25,282 nucleotides of DNA from a virus, in IMG/VR virus record IMGVR_UViG_3300010373_000471, positions 1 to 25,282 of that record. One strand, 5' to 3'. The first letter of the stretch is position 1. Each line of letters begins with the position of its first letter. Below the pieces are notes generated by a model. The model ran no database searches. It was given only the letters and a program-made list of their open reading frames with translations, and was not told the origin of the DNA. Below, piece after piece: positions 18,491-25,282 of the stretch. A program made the translations under genes and the position numbers.

Positions 18491-18898
18491 TTATGACGCA
18501 CTCCACTTGCGCGCAGCGAGCACTTCCTGATCGTTTACCGACACAAACCCAAGGCTCTTTGCAATCGTCTGCGTGACCGTAGCGAGCGCCAGCAAATTAG
18601 CCCGGCTAACAGTCGCAGCACCAAACGCATTCGCCAGAACCGTACGAGCGTTGGTGTTGGCCGATACGTCTATCCCATCGCCCAGCCCGAACACGTCCCG
18701 CACAAGCTGTTGCTGTGCAATGGTCAGCGCAGCGAATTCGGCCGGCACGATGGCATTGTAAATCTGCGCCCCATTCACTTGCAGCGGAGCAAGTTGCGTC
18801 GTGACAGTATTCGTATTGATGGCCGCGGCAATCTGCGCATCCGTCATTCCGGCATACGCAGGCTTGGCAATCTCAGCTTTGAGTCCTGCGTAATCCAT
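18491..18898 (-). CDS. Phage tail-region hypothetical protein, 135 aa
   Basis: Begins MDYAGLKAEIAKPAYAGMTDAQIAAAINTNTV. The ATG at 18898 overlaps the upstream stop (TGATG); a longer frame exists but would cut into the neighbour. Mostly helical: LTIAQQQLVRDVFGLG, then ANAFGAATVSRANLLALATVTQTIAKSLG and the end EVLAARKWSAS. The opening L-K-x-E-I-x-x-P-x-Y-x-G-M-T-D-x-x-x-A resembles a widespread small phage virion or tail protein of unknown function. Confidence 0.7.
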   Translation of the reverse strand: MDYAGLKAEIAKPAYAGMTDAQIAAAINTNTVTTQLAPLQVNGAQIYNAIVPAEFAALTIAQQQLVRDVFGLGDGIDVSANTNARTVLANAFGAATVSRANLLALATVTQTIAKSLGFVSVNDQEVLAARKWSAS

Positions 18899-19545
18899 CA
18901 GGCAAGCGTCAGCACGAATGCGCCAGGCGCGCCGCCAGCCCACGAAGGCGTCACGCCAGAACCGATTGTCTGCGCGACCACCTTGCGCACCATGCCGCTG
19001 CCGGTGCCGGTGGTGTTCACGCCGACATTGAAGGTGTCCGTAGTGACACCCGCCACGGTCAGGAGCCCGGCAAATGAGCCGCCCGTGGCAGGCAGCGTGC
19101 CGCCATCCTCCGCCGTAACCACCACGGTATCACCGTTGCTGTAGCCGTGCCCCGGCACCGTGAATACGCCGGGCGACGCGCTGGTGCATGTGAACGGAAG
19201 CCAGAGGAACCCCCCGAAGTAATCGGAGAAGATCATGTTGCCGGCCGTGGGAGCGTCATTCTGCGTCCATCCAACCACCGTCCCCCAGGAGCCTGTGGAC
19301 GTGGGGAACGTGATGGCGGAGGCGTTGCTTGTAGACGCCGGGGCGCTACCAGCCGCCGCGTTCCATGTGGCGCTAGAGGTCGCTACGCGGGCGTATGAGC
19401 CGGTCGAAACCTCAGTCCCGCCAGTCCCCGCGTCGCTCGGCAGCGTGGTCCATAGGCCCATGTATGCGGTCGGCATCGTCCAAGATGTCTTGCCCACCGA
19501 ATGATCGAGGATTTTGCGGGCGGCATAGTCAGAATAGCCAGTCAT
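18898..19545 (-). CDS. Tail fibre-like protein (Gp80-type N-terminus)
   Basis: A 215-aa product beginning MTGYSDYAARKILDHSVGKT, then MGLWTTLPSDAGTGGTEVST, GSYARVATSSATW and AITFPTSTGSWGTVVGWTQN. This series (A-x-x-x-L-D-H-x-x-G, Y-x-x-L-x-T-x-x-x-x-x-x-G-x-E-V, G-Y-A-R, F-P, W-G-x-V) matches small tail-fibre proteins of the mycobacteriophage Gp80-like group. The second half (residues 115-200) is a beta-rich insert resembling an Ig-like or carbohydrate-binding domain (GHGYSNGDTVVVTAEDGG). ATGA overlap with the gp10-like gene. Confidence 0.7.
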   Translation of the reverse strand: MTGYSDYAARKILDHSVGKTSWTMPTAYMGLWTTLPSDAGTGGTEVSTGSYARVATSSATWNAAAGSAPASTSNASAITFPTSTGSWGTVVGWTQNDAPTAGNMIFSDYFGGFLWLPFTCTSASPGVFTVPGHGYSNGDTVVVTAEDGGTLPATGGSFAGLLTVAGVTTDTFNVGVNTTGTGSGMVRKVVAQTIGSGVTPSWAGGAPGAFVLTLA

Positions 19546-20957
19546 GAGACAGCAACCTTCCCATCGATAAACGCGCCGTTCAGTGCCGTTTGTACCGGCT
19601 CACTCCACACCAGCTCGAAGACGCGATCGCGCGCCATGCCGAGCCTCTGCCACTGAATCGAAGTCAGGTATTCGCCAGTCGCGCCAAGGCTGCCCTGAAT
19701 TGGATTGCTCCAGCTCGCGCCCCGATCGTCTGACCACCGCAGGCTGACAGCCGGACTGCCAGAGGCAGTCGCAGCGCCAACCTGCATGTCAGCGATGAAC
19801 TGCCGATACATTACGCGCTTGCCGTCTTTCATCATGTGCGGAAAGCCACGCACGCGCTTGATAGGATCGCCATTGTCGGTATACGTGCCCATCTCTAGTG
19901 CATAGAGATTGCCGTTTTGCCAGTCGCCAACGACATTCTTGCCATAGGCAAAGGCGTAGCAATTTCCCCGGTGACGATGCTCGCGACCATCAGCATCAAG
20001 CCACGCCCATTCGTGCCATTGCTCGGTTGCGATATCGAATACCCAGGTTTTATCGGCCTGGGGAAAGATCAGGACATAGAAGACATGCCCTTGCATCTGA
20101 TAGCAGTATCCAATCGCATCCGATATCGAGCCGTATTTGGCAATCGCCTGCTCAATGGCATGAGTTGAAATGCGTTTGACCTCGTAGGACGCGCCGCGCA
20201 AAACAATCCCCTGCCCCGTCTTGTCTCGCGCCAGCCAGAACAGCGCATTGTCGGTTTTAGCAACCGAGTATTTAGCCGCACATCCGTAGTCGATAAACAC
20301 GCCTTGCATGGCTTGGTAGGGAAACGCAGGATTGCCAGCGTCAATCCACACTTCCGAAGTCGTCTGCCCGATCAACCATATCTCGCGATGCGCAACCGCC
20401 AGCGTTATCAGATAGTCCGCATACGCTACCTTGTTCGCAAACCACAGCGGATCGAAAATAAGCGAGTTGCTGTTGCTCGAATAGAATTGCGGCGTGCCGG
20501 GTTTGTTAAACAGAAAATACGTGTCGATATACGCCACATGATCGGCGCCATAAAATGCGTTGGATGTGATCCTTGTCATCGTCGTTGCGGCGAGGTCCAC
20601 CGCATAGCCGTTTGTCGATCCGTCCACGACAACCAGCGTAGTCGCGTTATCGTCCATGCTAACCGGGTTGAATGACGTTCCGATTGTGCCAATCGGAATG
20701 AATGTCCACCCCGGCGTTATCGAGTAGACTGTATTTCCACAAACGCCATACAGGTTGCCGTTCGTCGCGGTGTAGAGGCCGCGCCAACCGGAAGTCGGCG
20801 CTGCGCCGAGCAGTCGCGTTCCCGGTGTTGGGTAATAGGTGAAAGAGACAGGAGCGTCACCAGGGTTCTTCTCGCCAAACAAATTAAGGCTGCGCTGGCA
20901 ATTCGCGATAATGCTATGAGCGGTGTATGCGCCGCCTGCAAGCTGGACTCTGCTCAC
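19542..20957 (-). CDS. P22 gp10-like packaged-DNA stabilisation / tail hub protein
   Basis: A 471-aa protein with GTG start at 20957 (GTGA overlap). The N-terminus (QLAGGAYTAHSIIANCQRSL, NLFGEKNPGDAPVSFTYYPT, PGTRLL) and the following repeated beta-strands (LYTATNGNLYGVCGNTVYSI, HREIWLIGQTTSEVWIDAGN, GCAAKYSVAKTDNALFWLAR) match the Phage_stabilise family. In P22, gp10 is a six-fold beta-propeller hub below the portal that closes the head and holds needle and tailspikes. Length is close to P22 gp10. Its presence marks the particle as a P22-like podovirus. Gene order places it before accessory tail and ejection proteins. Confidence 0.8.
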   Translation of the reverse strand: MSRVQLAGGAYTAHSIIANCQRSLNLFGEKNPGDAPVSFTYYPTPGTRLLGAAPTSGWRGLYTATNGNLYGVCGNTVYSITPGWTFIPIGTIGTSFNPVSMDDNATTLVVVDGSTNGYAVDLAATTMTRITSNAFYGADHVAYIDTYFLFNKPGTPQFYSSNSNSLIFDPLWFANKVAYADYLITLAVAHREIWLIGQTTSEVWIDAGNPAFPYQAMQGVFIDYGCAAKYSVAKTDNALFWLARDKTGQGIVLRGASYEVKRISTHAIEQAIAKYGSISDAIGYCYQMQGHVFYVLIFPQADKTWVFDIATEQWHEWAWLDADGREHRHRGNCYAFAYGKNVVGDWQNGNLYALEMGTYTDNGDPIKRVRGFPHMMKDGKRVMYRQFIADMQVGAATASGSPAVSLRWSDDRGASWSNPIQGSLGATGEYLTSIQWQRLGMARDRVFELVWSEPVQTALNGAFIDGKVAVS

Positions 20958-23920
20958 TGGCGCTTCATCGCATACATAAGGCCGTTGTTGTTGCCGGGCG
21001 ACGTTCCTACGCCGTTAGGCCCTTGCAACGTCCAGTTGCACACATCGTTGGAATAGAAAGAGGCGATGAATGCGTTGATGCGATCGGCGATTTTCGTATA
21101 GACAGGAATCCCAGCCATCGCTCCCATCTCACACGCCGCACGCGTCGTTAATCCGTAGGCATTAGCCGTCCATGCCTGTCCACTCACACCCGGATTGCGA
21201 TACACGTAAGTCGTCTGCGACTGAGCGGAGAGAATTCCATGAATGAACAGCTTTGTCGGCGGCGGAATTACCGTGAACGCCTTGAACACGACAGGCACGG
21301 CAGTCCATCTGTTAGGAACTGTCAACATGAAGCTCGACTCGGCTGGCGGATTGACAGCCGATGGACTGGCTATGACAGTCCATTGAGCATCAATAAGCTG
21401 CTCACTCCCGCCAACATCGCTGTCATAGAGCGGAAGCCACGCCTTCCACAGATAGTTCTCGATGAAAGTCCTAAACCCAGGGCGATTGCCCTTTAGAACC
21501 TCGCCCAGCACAGCGATTTGCAGATAACCCATCATCCACGGCTCAAAGAAAACACCGTTAGGAGACGGAGGGGCGATAACGGATGGAATGAAACCTACTG
21601 ACTGACCATTTGGCCCGACATGAGCGTTGGTCCAAAGAGTCGCGAATACGGCGGTGTCATCCATTACATCCGTTAAATATGGCTTTGCCGGATGATTGTC
21701 GGGCCAAATCCATTCGCACTGAGAGAATATCTTGAGTGTGTGCGCAATTCCACGAACCTGCTCGAATAGAGGAAATGCTGCGGTATAATTCAGACCTCCA
21801 AAAACGCCCGTACGAATTTGTTGACCGGACCCTGACGAAGCCAGCACGAAACTCGCAAGCTCAAGAGACGCATCAAAAAACATCGGATCGCCAGTGGTTA
21901 TAGCCGGCCAATAGAAGATATGGGGAATGTGCGTGGCATCCCCTGTCTGATTGTCGGAATAACTCCCGCCATAACCATTCCAGCCCGAATATCTGATTCT
22001 AGCTGGCGAGCCGGTCGGACTTCCAGAATTGAGCGCCAGACCCGTATTGAGAGGCGGCATTCCCGGATAAGTGCTGTTCCCCAACCGAGTCGGCCCATAA
22101 TTCACAACAGGAATTTGCTGCGCTCTCTCGTCGCGCCAGAACAACTCCCGATCCATAAAGCTCAGAGCCATTAACCGACATGACATTGCCATGCCGACAT
22201 CCGTTGGCAGGCAGATCGAGGCAAATGCAGTAGGACTGAACATATTAATACGTTCGTCCATCGTCGCTTCACCGCCATCTCCGATATCGAAAAGACTTAG
22301 ATTGCCCGGCAGCAATGTCATATTCTGAACATAGCGTGGCAGCGTTCCAACCCAGGGAGTCGCTACAATCGCCGGATCGAGCGGAGGACAGCACTTGGTC
22401 TGCCCGACAACATAGTTGCGATCGTATCCAACAACGAGTTTCGGCAAGCTCCCCGCGCCACTCCAAAACGGATAGGTGTCCGGCGCCATAATCGGCGCCT
22501 TGCTTGCACCGGAAATGGCCGCTTTCATAACCATCGTATGCGTGCCGGTGCCTTGACTCGTGATCTGCGCCGAAATCAGAGTCCAAACGAGAGTCCCGCC
22601 CGCGCTGTTGTCAGCAAACACCGCTCCGGTTGGCTGCGCACCAGTGCTAACACCGGCCGCTGAGCTGTAGTAAACGCCGCCGTTGGAGTAAATCCACTTA
22701 TTAATCGCAACGCTTAGACCAGACGTAGGCGCAGCCATCTTGACAAAGCCAGCCCACACAATCCGCGTGGCAAAAAGCCGGCTTGTGCATGGAATGACGG
22801 TGCCGATCGCCCTGTTCGCTGGATCGATCGCAGCCCAATATGTCGTCGTAGATGCCGGCCCAAGGCCAGCCGGCAGAGTCCCCGTGGTAACGAACCCAAT
22901 AGGATTACGCGGAGTAGAGGAAAGAACCTGACTTGCAGTAAGGCCGCCTTGAAACGTCGGCGTCATACCAGCCTGAGAGATATTGACATTGGCCGGCGCG
23001 AACGTGCCGTTGTTAAGATCGTTCACACCGCCCAGGGCGCCGATGAAACTCGCTCCGTTGAACACGTCGATTGAATCGACAACAACAGGAGGCGCATCAA
23101 CCGCCACCGTCCCAACAGTCCCTTGCGGATTGGCTCCGTAAGACTGCACATCTTCCAGCAGCCCACGCACGATAAACGGACCAGTGGCGGAAAGTGCCGT
23201 CACATAGAGCTTCAGATAAGCCCACCGATGATATCCGCCATCGCTGTCACGTTTGAGATATTGCCCAAAGGACCATTCACACGCAGTCGGTCCAGACTTC
23301 CATTGCCGAATGGAACCTTGCGGATTCGTAGCAGGAGCACCCGAGAAATTTGCGATAATCGTATTGACCGAAACGGTAAAAGTGTCTGTGCCAATGACAC
23401 AAACTGCCTTGATATCACTGTTGGCGGCAAGAGTCGCCGTGGTGCAAACCGGCGTTGCGGGCGGCGTGCCAGCCTCTGCCTTAACCGTGAATGTCGCGGT
23501 AGCGCCCGCCGCCAGAGTCGTGCCCGTAGCGCGCCCGGTGATAACGGCATAGTTGCGCGAGCCATCCGGCACCCAACCCGAGGCGGTCTGATCGACCTGC
23601 AAGTCAGTGATCTTGGTTGAGCCCGGCGCATCATACAGCGCCAGCTTGAAGCCGGTTGCCGGATACTGACTGCGCGCGATCGGCAGGCCAAACGAAAAGT
23701 AGGGATTAACCTGCGTTGGCTGCCCTGCCGGGTTGGTCAGGGTGACTTGCGTGCTCAGCAGCCCACCGGCCGAAGGCGCCGGGACAGGAGGCGCCAGCAC
23801 CACGTTTCCGCCGCTGGTGACAATCTTACCACCGCTGGTCAGCACCTGGCCTTGCGCGCTGCCCGCAGTCAACGCTGCTGCGGCAACACCGCCAAGAAGT
23901 TTGCGCTGGTTCAGTTGCAT
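20954..23920 (-). CDS. Large surface/tailspike protein, possible polysaccharide lyase
   Basis: A 988-aa protein. Residues 1-25 look like a Sec signal peptide (KLLGGVAAAALTAGSAQGQ). Residues 55-155 have a RIFT-barrel-like pattern seen in exo-rhamnogalacturonan-lyase-type proteins: FSFGLPIARSQYPATGFKLA, then LQVDQTASGWVPDGSRNYAV and LAAGATATFTVKAEAG. The large remainder contains aromatic and Asp/His-rich helices typical of alpha/alpha-toroid lyases (QCEWIWPDNHPAKPYLTDVM, AVFATLWTNAHVGPNGQSVG, WMMGYLQIAVLGEV). A glycan depolymerase role is inferred, not shown. Its stop overlaps the gp10-like start by 4 nt, so it is part of the virion operon. Confidence 0.55.
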   Translation of the reverse strand: MQLNQRKLLGGVAAAALTAGSAQGQVLTSGGKIVTSGGNVVLAPPVPAPSAGGLLSTQVTLTNPAGQPTQVNPYFSFGLPIARSQYPATGFKLALYDAPGSTKITDLQVDQTASGWVPDGSRNYAVITGRATGTTLAAGATATFTVKAEAGTPPATPVCTTATLAANSDIKAVCVIGTDTFTVSVNTIIANFSGAPATNPQGSIRQWKSGPTACEWSFGQYLKRDSDGGYHRWAYLKLYVTALSATGPFIVRGLLEDVQSYGANPQGTVGTVAVDAPPVVVDSIDVFNGASFIGALGGVNDLNNGTFAPANVNISQAGMTPTFQGGLTASQVLSSTPRNPIGFVTTGTLPAGLGPASTTTYWAAIDPANRAIGTVIPCTSRLFATRIVWAGFVKMAAPTSGLSVAINKWIYSNGGVYYSSAAGVSTGAQPTGAVFADNSAGGTLVWTLISAQITSQGTGTHTMVMKAAISGASKAPIMAPDTYPFWSGAGSLPKLVVGYDRNYVVGQTKCCPPLDPAIVATPWVGTLPRYVQNMTLLPGNLSLFDIGDGGEATMDERINMFSPTAFASICLPTDVGMAMSCRLMALSFMDRELFWRDERAQQIPVVNYGPTRLGNSTYPGMPPLNTGLALNSGSPTGSPARIRYSGWNGYGGSYSDNQTGDATHIPHIFYWPAITTGDPMFFDASLELASFVLASSGSGQQIRTGVFGGLNYTAAFPLFEQVRGIAHTLKIFSQCEWIWPDNHPAKPYLTDVMDDTAVFATLWTNAHVGPNGQSVGFIPSVIAPPSPNGVFFEPWMMGYLQIAVLGEVLKGNRPGFRTFIENYLWKAWLPLYDSDVGGSEQLIDAQWTVIASPSAVNPPAESSFMLTVPNRWTAVPVVFKAFTVIPPPTKLFIHGILSAQSQTTYVYRNPGVSGQAWTANAYGLTTRAACEMGAMAGIPVYTKIADRINAFIASFYSNDVCNWTLQGPNGVGTSPGNNNGLMYAMKRQ

Positions 23921-24642
23921 CCGTAATCAAACTTTCCAGCGCCAAGCGACGACGCAAAGGTAACGGGAAGGGCTGTGGTGCTGGGGTTCGTGCCGTAGGC
24001 AATCGGGTTGCTCGGGGCAACCCAGCACCGCAGCGCCGGGGAATGGCTGGTCGAAAACGTGACCGTGCAAGCCGTGACGGTGCCCGACCCGACGTTGATT
24101 GTGCCGCTGTAGTCGGTTGATCCCGCCCCTACGGTTGGCGACGTACCGCAGGCCGTGACCGTGGGAGCGGCGCCGTTGCGCATAGCATTGCCGACCTGAG
24201 CACCGCTCAAAGTCAGAGTGCCGTCGCTCAGATCGGCTGCGGCGGGCTGCCCGAGCGAGGGAACGCCGCTGGTCGAGATTGAGGTAACGAACTGGTGCGT
24301 AACAGGTGCGATCGACTCCACGCCGCCAATCGTCACTGCCGTAGGCAATGGCAGACGTGCCGCGGCGAACGTGCCGGACGTGATCTTGGACGCTGCAAGG
24401 CTACAGACGAGCGAGACGACAGGACCACCGGACCCGGAGCAATCCCCGCTTGCGCCGGCCATGTTGTAGAGCTGCTGAACGGTTGCCTTGGCCGTGGTCG
24501 AAGGCGTTCGCCACAACAGCATTTCGTCCGTCGTAACCACCGGAGCAGAGATAGCCGCATGATTGTCGATCGTGTTGACAACCTGCGCGCTTGCCGTGCC
24601 CACGAATAGCAGCGGCAACGCAAAGAGAGCGTAACGCAACAT
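23911..24642 (-). CDS. Secretion-signal-bearing phage surface protein
   Basis: About 243 aa from ATG 24642, which has GAAGGATGGG upstream; ATG 24654 is an alternative. Residues 1-20 (MLRYALFALPLLFVGTASAQ) are a classical signal peptide. The body is Thr/Ser/Ala-rich: VVTTDEMLLWRTPSTTAKAT, then a GGVESIAPVTHQFVTSIS region, and a C-terminal part with the T-x-x-x-C-G-T-x-P-T-V-G-A-G-S-T pattern and several cysteines. This matches a group of phage proteins of unknown function common in alphaproteobacterial prophages. Its stop overlaps the next start by 10 nt. Confidence 0.6.
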   Translation of the reverse strand: MLRYALFALPLLFVGTASAQVVNTIDNHAAISAPVVTTDEMLLWRTPSTTAKATVQQLYNMAGASGDCSGSGGPVVSLVCSLAASKITSGTFAAARLPLPTAVTIGGVESIAPVTHQFVTSISTSGVPSLGQPAAADLSDGTLTLSGAQVGNAMRNGAAPTVTACGTSPTVGAGSTDYSGTINVGSGTVTACTVTFSTSHSPALRCWVAPSNPIAYGTNPSTTALPVTFASSLGAGKFDYGCN

Positions 24643-24657
24643 TCGATATCCCATCCT

Positions 24658-25282
24658 TCAGTCGGTTATCGCCGTGCCGCTATCGTCTGTAATGGCTGTG
24701 CCGCTGGCATCGGCCCATGCGCCGGCCGGAACGCCGCCACCGCCGCCCGTCGTGCCAGGAGGCACGGTCGCAAGCGTCAAGCCCAGCATCGCCAGCTTGG
24801 AGTTGATGACGGATAGGTTTAACGCCGGCCCATAAACCGTTTTGTAGGGCAGCGTTGTCGTATCGAGTGTCGGACGACTGCCGAGGAACGTGTTCCCCGT
24901 TTGGCTGTTCGGTCCCGTTCCACCAGCAACTTGCGGCGATGTGATGCCCCAGAAGCTGTTATTCGTCAGAACCGCAAGCGGCGTGCGCTGATTCCAGAAT
25001 GCAAGCGGTGAGCCGCCAACGAAATCGTTTACGAACGTGTTGCCGGATACCGCAATCGTCGTACCAGGGTTCTGCGTTACCAGTTCCTCGCCATAAGCGA
25101 TGATGTTGGGATTGGCCGATGCCGTGCCTTGCTGGATGATGTTGCCAGATACGGTCAGGTTGCCGCTTTGCGGCACATCGATCTCATAAGACGTAGCAGC
25201 CGTATTATCGAACAGCCGGTTATTCGTAACCGTGGTGTTCAGCGCCCGAGACTTGACGAGATGGCCGCCTAGAGCATCATGC
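24658..25282 (-). CDS. Right-handed parallel beta-helix protein (5' end outside window)
   Basis: The frame is open from the window edge, so the start is missing; a GTG at 25176 is not the real start. The visible 207 residues show beta-helix coils: HDALGGHLVKSRALNTTVTN, NNRLFDNTAATSYEIDVPQS, GNLTVSGNIIQQGTASANPN and IAVSGNTFVNDFVGGSPLAF. N-x-x and S-G-N turns mark pectate-lyase-like coils. The C-terminus ends in a Gly-rich linker and a repeated (S/D)GTAITD tag (SGTAITDDSGTAITD). In phages such proteins are tailspikes or capsule depolymerases. Confidence 0.7.
   Translation of the reverse strand, partial: HDALGGHLVKSRALNTTVTNNRLFDNTAATSYEIDVPQSGNLTVSGNIIQQGTASANPNIIAYGEELVTQNPGTTIAVSGNTFVNDFVGGSPLAFWNQRTPLAVLTNNSFWGITSPQVAGGTGPNSQTGNTFLGSRPTLDTTTLPYKTVYGPALNLSVINSKLAMLGLTLATVPPGTTGGGGGVPAGAWADASGTAITDDSGTAITD

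Overview
The window looks like part of a tailed-phage or prophage genome of podovirus type, probably from a GC-rich alphaproteobacterial host. The host is inferred from base composition, codon use, small-protein families and a PEP-CTERM protein, so it is tentative. No terminase, portal, capsid, integrase or replication gene is visible, so the whole element extends beyond both ends.

Layout. (1) 1-4782, leftward: a truncated tRNA, then a tightly overlapping chain of about fifteen small early-type genes (24-112 aa), headed by a serine recombinase and a PAPS-reductase/DndC-like protein. Recognisable small products are DUF1653-like, DUF551-like and a HigA-like remnant. Most of these unrelated proteins share a short start module (M-S/T-x-x-x-E-T-A). 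That module carries the start codon and, in another frame, the stop codon of the preceding gene. (2) 4783-4898: a divergent control region with a sigma70-like promoter overlapped by two palindromes. (3) 4899-7417, rightward: a helical protein, a Cro-like HTH protein, a second strong promoter with a structured leader, and six small proteins of unknown function. Several of these are joined by a repeated stop/RBS linker. A secreted PEP-CTERM protein and a bidirectional terminator follow. (4) 7448-25282, leftward: the virion and lysis region. In transcription order it holds a parallel beta-helix protein (incomplete), two signal-peptide-bearing surface or tail proteins, a P22 gp10-like tail hub, three small tail proteins, a LamG-like protein with twelve ~20-residue repeats, an aspartyl-hydroxylase-like oxygenase and a GNAT acetyltransferase. 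Three ejection-type proteins come next (hendecad-repeat protein, Q/A/P-rich protein, lytic transglycosylase), then a tail fibre with an S74 chaperone and a cluster of small membrane proteins including a holin candidate. One rightward membrane-protein gene (9794-10093) interrupts this region.

How it works together. The order P22 gp10-like hub, accessory tail proteins, ejection proteins with a murein hydrolase and S74 fibre describes a short-tailed particle. It would inject internal proteins that open the peptidoglycan and build a DNA conduit. The beta-helix and lyase-like proteins may act on surface glycans. The divergent HTH/recombinase region would be the regulatory switch, and the small-gene blocks resemble accessory early genes for host takeover or defence. 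The least ordinary signals are the recurrent gene-junction modules, the HigA-like protein lacking an evident HTH, the two protein repeat arrays, the oxygenase/GNAT pair inside the virion operon and the PEP-CTERM gene.
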